DNA from: Conidiobolus incongruus B7586
Lineage: Eukaryota; Entomophthoromycota; Entomophthoromycetes; Entomophthorales; Conidiobolaceae
Direction of reading: 5' to 3'
Assembly: GCA_000697335.1 (NCBI GenBank)
Contig: JNEM01016292.1
Span: forward strand, 1-13,501
Length of the DNA: 13,501 nucleotides
Numbering within the stretch: position 1 is the stretch's first letter; the number at the start of each line of letters is the position of its first letter. Below are positions 9,484 through 13,501 of the stretch, one piece after another. The position numbers were made by a program, and so were the translations under genes. The notes under the pieces are model-generated. The model saw only the letters and a list, made by a program, of their open reading frames with translations, did not search any database and had not been told where the DNA came from.

Positions 9484-10690
9484 AAATGTGGTTAGTATGG
9501 TGGATTCATACCCAAAATTTGATAGATGCACAAGCTCCAATGTGGTGCGACAGAAATTGGACATTGGCGTTAGATGTCCTTAACTATTTCTCATAGTACG
9601 ATGCAAATGTATTCCAGAGTGCCACCCTATCATTCCCTTGATTGCGTCAGACCAAAAAGTGACCCTATAGGTATTGGGTGGTGAGTTGAATAAATGATTC
9701 TCAGGATTGTTGCTAATATTATCTGAAGATAACAATCTATTTTGGATTTTCCTGGATTTGAAAATGTGCATATTAAAGCCCACAGAACCAATAAAGACAA
9801 TAGAGGCTCCAAGTGCAATCAGAATAATACGATAAATAAATCCATTATTAGTGTGATATACTACTTGTGAATGAATACCTTGAGATAAAAACCTTGATAA
9901 TGTAATATGTTCGGTAGTAGAAATATCGTCAGCGTGAGCCCATCTCTCAATTTCAATACCAATTAATGGACTCGAATCCATAGGTTCTCTCTGCCACTAA
10001 AACTAATTAGTAAATAGACATCATTAATAACTTGTGTGGTGTGAAATGCTACACTCAAATCTTTTCTATGAATGCTGGGCTTAAGTGATATCGGATTCCA
10101 ATCGCGACCATTGAGATTATATTTACGAAATGGTAAGGGTTTGGGATCTTCGGTTCCAAGCTGGCCAATTCCATTTATCACATAAATCTGATTAGATATA
10201 AAAACCAGAGAATGTCCAAAGCGATTAGAATTGGTTTATTTTGGCAAAAGCCTATTTTGAAGCAGTATCTATTTTGATTGACTAAATTTATATTAGAACA
10301 GTTCTTCCAAATCTGTATTTGAATCACTCTTGATAGTAGTATCAGGTGATTGATCTATAGTATTACATTTTGATGATTTTTTCGCTATTCCGGCAAAGTA
10401 AGCTATAAATGCTTGATTCGATATTTCTGTACAATAATGAGAAGATAAAATAGTAGAATCGCGACATTATCTTCATTGTTTGCATGGATTTAGTCTATCC
10501 AACTTCGCTTATTCACCAATTACTTATTAAATAATCTAGACCCTACACGTTCTGTCAACTTCTTGAAATATGCTAAATCACCAAATATATAAATAACTTC
10601 GCCTTCTCTTGTATTATCTGCTACGACTATTAATTACATTGGCATGGGAATTGGTCAGGTTTTGCAAAATTCGTAAAGTTTATTAAAGGT
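9484..10690 (-). pseudogene. Decayed paralogue of the kelch transmembrane gene
   Basis: The remnant aligns colinearly with residues of about 115-545 of the intact kelch protein at 2202-4022. Recognisable pieces in order are KPDQFP (near 10650), EGEVIYIFGDLAYFKKL and SRLF (about 10600-10530), SSHYCTEISNQAFI and the following blade, FGHSLVFISNQIYVINGIG, AFHTTQVIN (identical in both copies), PLIGI, a transmembrane helix (IILIALGASIVFIGSVGF), and a tail with LFNSPP, WSDAIKG and SGIHLHR. Breaks include a stop at 10520-10522, TAA just upstream of the FGHS blade, an AG-repeat frameshift near 9986-9992 that separates the last blade from PLIGI, and TAA at 9580-9582. Homology to the intact tail continues past that last stop (GHLTPMSNF against DFLIPISEA) to about 9484. 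The longest surviving frame is 9580-9981, 133 codons. The final 60 or so residues of the tail are not seen. It is a tandem duplicate in the same orientation, clearly decayed but still about 35% G+C, so younger than the mariner copy. Confidence 0.9.
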
Positions 10691-10736
10691 TCTTTGGAAT
10701 TATTATTTTTAAGTTCAATTAATTTTAAACTGTGTA

Positions 10737-10949
10737 TTAATAAATCCCTGCTGTTGTAGTACGGATAAGCACTGTAATATCTACAACTCGAGTAACCAAC
10801 ATTACTACTAATATCCCTATGAAGAAAAAAGTTGATTCACAAGCTAGCTGGACAAAATTGATATATTCTTTTTGAGCGCTCATTGTAGCTCGATCTATCC
10901 AATAAGGTTCAAGTTCATACTTAGTCATAATTAAGATGAATCGGTGCAT
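10737..10949 (-). other. Short open frame with a hydrophobic helix, possible 5' end of the kelch pseudogene
   Basis: This is a 70-codon frame starting with ATG, with an internal ATG at 10881-10883. It encodes one strongly hydrophobic segment (FFFIGILVVMLV) followed by TRVVDITVLIRTTTAG. It lies directly upstream of the decayed kelch copy on the same strand, at the place where its signal peptide should be. The order hydrophobic helix, then a VIPTSVIL-like strand, is what the intact protein shows at residues 12-38. Sequence identity is weak, and about 50 residues expected between it and the first sure homology are missing. It could instead be a small unrelated gene or chance. I treat it as a probable N-terminal fragment of the pseudogene. 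Confidence 0.4.
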
Positions 10950-11519
10950 TTATTTTTAATATAGCATACCACGAGGTATCGATTTTTTGATATAGCAAAT
11001 GTTAGAATAATTTGAGGTATTTTGAACTCATAATCACATCTATATAGATATAATAGATTAACTATAGTTTGAGAATTTGTTGAAATATAATTTAACCATA
11101 ATTATTTTATTTATTATACTTTAAAATATTAAGATATAAACTCTTTTTAAATATTATTTATATAATCAAACAATTCAATTTAAAAAAGGAATAATTTGAG
11201 ATGGCTGATTCCTTGTTAGATACTTTCCCAGAAAATTTTGATTAGGAAATATAATTTATCAAATAAGTTATATCTTTTATTTTTATTCAAATTTGATTTT
11301 GAGAGTTATTATTCCAAAATAATAATAATATAATTTGTTTCAAAAATTAAATAGGTTCAGTAATGGTAAATTTAAATTATATAAATATATTATATTGTTA
11401 TATATGATAATCCGTATATATTATTTTATATTATCTTTTATAAGTTAAAACCCAGTATTTATCAATATTAATCTCCAGATTATATAAAACATGATATATT
11501 TTAATATTCAGTTTATTAA
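10950..11519. other. Gene-free AT-rich spacer
   Basis: I see no coding frame, RNA gene or repeat of note here. The composition returns to about 80% A+T. Confidence 0.65.
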
Positions 11520-11800
11520 GAGTGTTTGAGAAGTAGTGCTCTGATAAGAATGAGTAAAGAGAGAGTGATCAGAGATATTGGACTATAAGATGCTTTGAAA
11601 GGGAGCTTTTTGATTCTGACAAACAGCATGAAGGACCCAGGTCGGTTGTTCTAATTGCGAATCATCCAAATTCCGGGTTTAGGTAATGTAGATCGGGCGA
11701 AGTAGTACAAGAATTATTGTGGTGGCTTGGCTGAATAGCCAATCAACGATCGAAGAGAAATTGAACTAGTATGCGATGGAAGAACGATTATTACATTTGA
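11520..11800. other. G+C island of unknown nature, candidate structured RNA or gene remnant
   Basis: About 270 bases rise abruptly to 40-47% G+C between spacers near 20%. No long open frame exists. The best is about 42 codons on the plus strand at 11557-11682, reading RYWTIRCFERELF and later RSVVLIANHPNSGF, in a frame that is otherwise broken by stops. There is stem potential. TTGGCT-GAAT-AGCCAA at 11727-11742 is a perfect 6-bp hairpin, and GATCG (11691-11695) with CGATC (11747-11751) could close a larger stem around it. It does not resemble tRNA, 5S, U1-U6 or the SRP RNA signatures I know. It could be a lineage-specific ncRNA, a single decayed exon, or a transferred or repeated fragment. Confidence 0.45.
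11727..11742. other. Perfect 6-bp hairpin inside the G+C island
   Basis: TTGGCT and AGCCAA are exact reverse complements around a GAAT tetraloop. The flanking GATCG and CGATC words (11691-11695, 11747-11751) can pair outside it, giving a possible two-stem structure of about 61 bases. Confidence 0.4.
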
Positions 11801-13434
11801 TTGATGTAAGAATAATTAATGAAAATAGAGGCTCCTGTCTCATAACAGTATATTAATAATTTTGTGCAACTTATATATTTTTTAATATTAAAATATTATT
11901 GATGAACAGATTAGTATATATTATATGAAAATAGTGATATTTTCAAATTATTACTGAATAATAATTTGCTAATTTGAATTTAGAGTTGAGTAATTTTGTA
12001 TGATTTGATACATCCATTCTTATATTTCAATATCACTTTTATACAGATAGATATTCAATATTAATATATGTAAATTCTATTGAAATTTATATAATCTATT
12101 ATAATTATAAATTTTTTTTAACTCATTTTTGCTAATCAAGAAATTATAAAACATATTTGAAAGGAATTGATTTATAACCATTTTATTATGAATTTGCTTT
12201 AATTGAGAACCAGTCAGAAAATATAATATTATAATTCACCATATCAATGCTATTTTCAAATATAAAATAAATATATATTTGGAATATAATTATATCAATT
12301 CAATACTCCTTTATATCACCAAATGAACAATATTTTTCAAATTTCTTTTTAATTATTGCTTGGCAATAATTAGTGTAATATTTCTAATATAATTTTTGAA
12401 GTATTAAAATTTTCATTTGTTGGATACCGAGTAAATTATCCTTTTTAATTCTTTAATTAAAGATATATATCAAATCTTTATATTTGATATTTCTGGGATG
12501 TTTTATTTACAGTTACATCAATTATTCTTTTGATAAATACAAAAAATTATATTTTTACCATTTTAAAATTCTGAAAAATATTACAATTGATTGTGCTTTA
12601 TAATCTATATTACAAAATATATTAAAAGCATTTTCACAAGTATAATAATATGGTTATTTAAATTAGCATTTTATCATCAAAAATGTCTATTTTTCAAATT
12701 TCAATAAAATTTTATAATTTTACATATATATGATTTCAAGATTAATTGTTATCAAAAATTTAATTATAAAAAAAGATTTATAATAAATGGAGAGTAAAAT
12801 AAGTCTAATTATGTTATTATGTTGAATTATTTATACTATATCAAAAACAGTGGATTTTATAGTGAAAATAGAAAAATTCAATAAATTAAATCCTTTTAGA
12901 TACTTAAAGTAAATCAGTCTGAAATAAATTATAAATAAGTAACTAATAAAATATTTTAAACCAATTTTTATAATATTATATTATCTTTTAAACTAATTAC
13001 CTTATAGTTTCAATTTTTCTTTTGATAATATTAACTAACAATATCTAAAAACATTTTATTTAATTAATATTGAAAGTTTAATATTCAATTAATATTTATA
13101 ATATATTAAACTATAAAAATAAGTTATAAAATTAAAAACATTTATATTTTTACTAATAACATAATTAATATTTAATGAAATAAACTTAAATTAAATAATT
13201 AAAATCTATTATATTTATTAATAATATATATCATTAAATAATGATATTTCATTATTAATTGGTTAAAATATAAACTTTTAAATTTTACCTAAGTGAGTTA
13301 TAAATTTATAGGTTTTTAGTGATAAAAAAATTAAAACTTAATATATTTAACTTTAACTTTTTTAATTTTTTTAAGTTTATAAGGTATAAAATTAATTAAT
13401 TTCTTATATTAAAAAAAATAATCTTGGTTTATAT

Positions 13435-13451
13435 TATATATATATATATAT
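13435..13451. repeat. (TA)n microsatellite
   Basis: This is an alternating AT run near the right edge of the window. It is simple-sequence DNA only. Confidence 0.8.
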
Positions 13452-13472
13452 TTTTAAAGCTAATTTAAATTT

Positions 13473-13498
13473 GTTATTAAAGTTTTTACTTTAATAAC
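13473..13498. repeat. Perfect 11-bp palindrome with TTTT loop
   Basis: GTTATTAAAGT at 13473-13483 is the exact reverse complement of ACTTTAATAAC at 13488-13498, separated by TTTT. It lies at the last bases of the window, so whether it is an isolated hairpin or the terminal repeat of an element to the right cannot be judged. Confidence 0.6.
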
Positions 13499-13501
13499 TT
13501 T

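Larger units (their letters stand above)
11801..13501. other. Gene-free AT-rich spacer
   Basis: No gene is supportable over 1.7 kb. Composition falls further after about 12950, where long A and T runs appear, resembling the left end of the window. The stretch 13270-13335 contains a slightly unusual segment (TTACCTAAGTGAGTTATAA) that might be a transposon end, but no partner copy is in the window. Confidence 0.6.

Noticed and set aside
9630-9818. 62-codon frame overlapping the kelch pseudogene
   Set aside because: It is a shadow frame. The overlapping frame is the one that aligns with the intact protein's membrane helix and tail.

Overview
The window looks like AT-rich nuclear DNA of a eukaryote with a compact, intron-poor gene style. 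An early-diverging fungus is my best guess, but no marker gene fixes the taxon. The flanks and spacers are roughly 78-88% A+T, while the one intact gene is near 40% G+C. I see no bacterial operon structure, rRNA, convincing tRNA, CRISPR array, or LTR or virus-like element.

Layout, left to right. (1) 150-1180, + strand: a badly decayed mariner-type (DD34D) DNA transposon, recognisable by its helix-turn-helix region and all three catalytic-site motifs. (2) 1181-2201: very AT-rich spacer. (3) 2202-4022, - strand: an intact single-exon gene for a secreted or surface type I membrane protein with a signal peptide, a kelch beta-propeller ectodomain, one transmembrane helix and a serine/proline-rich cytoplasmic tail. 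(4) 4023-9479: 5.4 kb without an intact gene. It holds a G+C-richer patch with a strong hairpin (6007-6051), an odd mixed direct/inverted repeat pair (5207-5232 and 5842-5872), and several minus-strand stretches with few stops that may be an old gene remnant or chance. (5) 9484-10690, - strand: a decayed paralogue of the kelch gene, with homology running from the ectodomain through the transmembrane helix into the tail. 10737-10949 may be its displaced N-terminal end. (6) 11520-11800: a sharp G+C island of unknown nature with RNA-like stem potential. (7) 11801-13501: gene-free, ending in a perfect hairpin at the window edge.

The main biological story is a tandem family of kelch-transmembrane surface proteins, with one living and one dying copy in the same orientation. 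Aligning the two exposes a conserved cytoplasmic motif just inside the membrane (LFxSPP, then WSDxIxG, then WxSGxHLHR). I do not recognise it, and it is the best candidate here for an undescribed functional element. Decay in the mariner copy is strongly C:G to T:A biased, matching the extreme AT content of the spacers.
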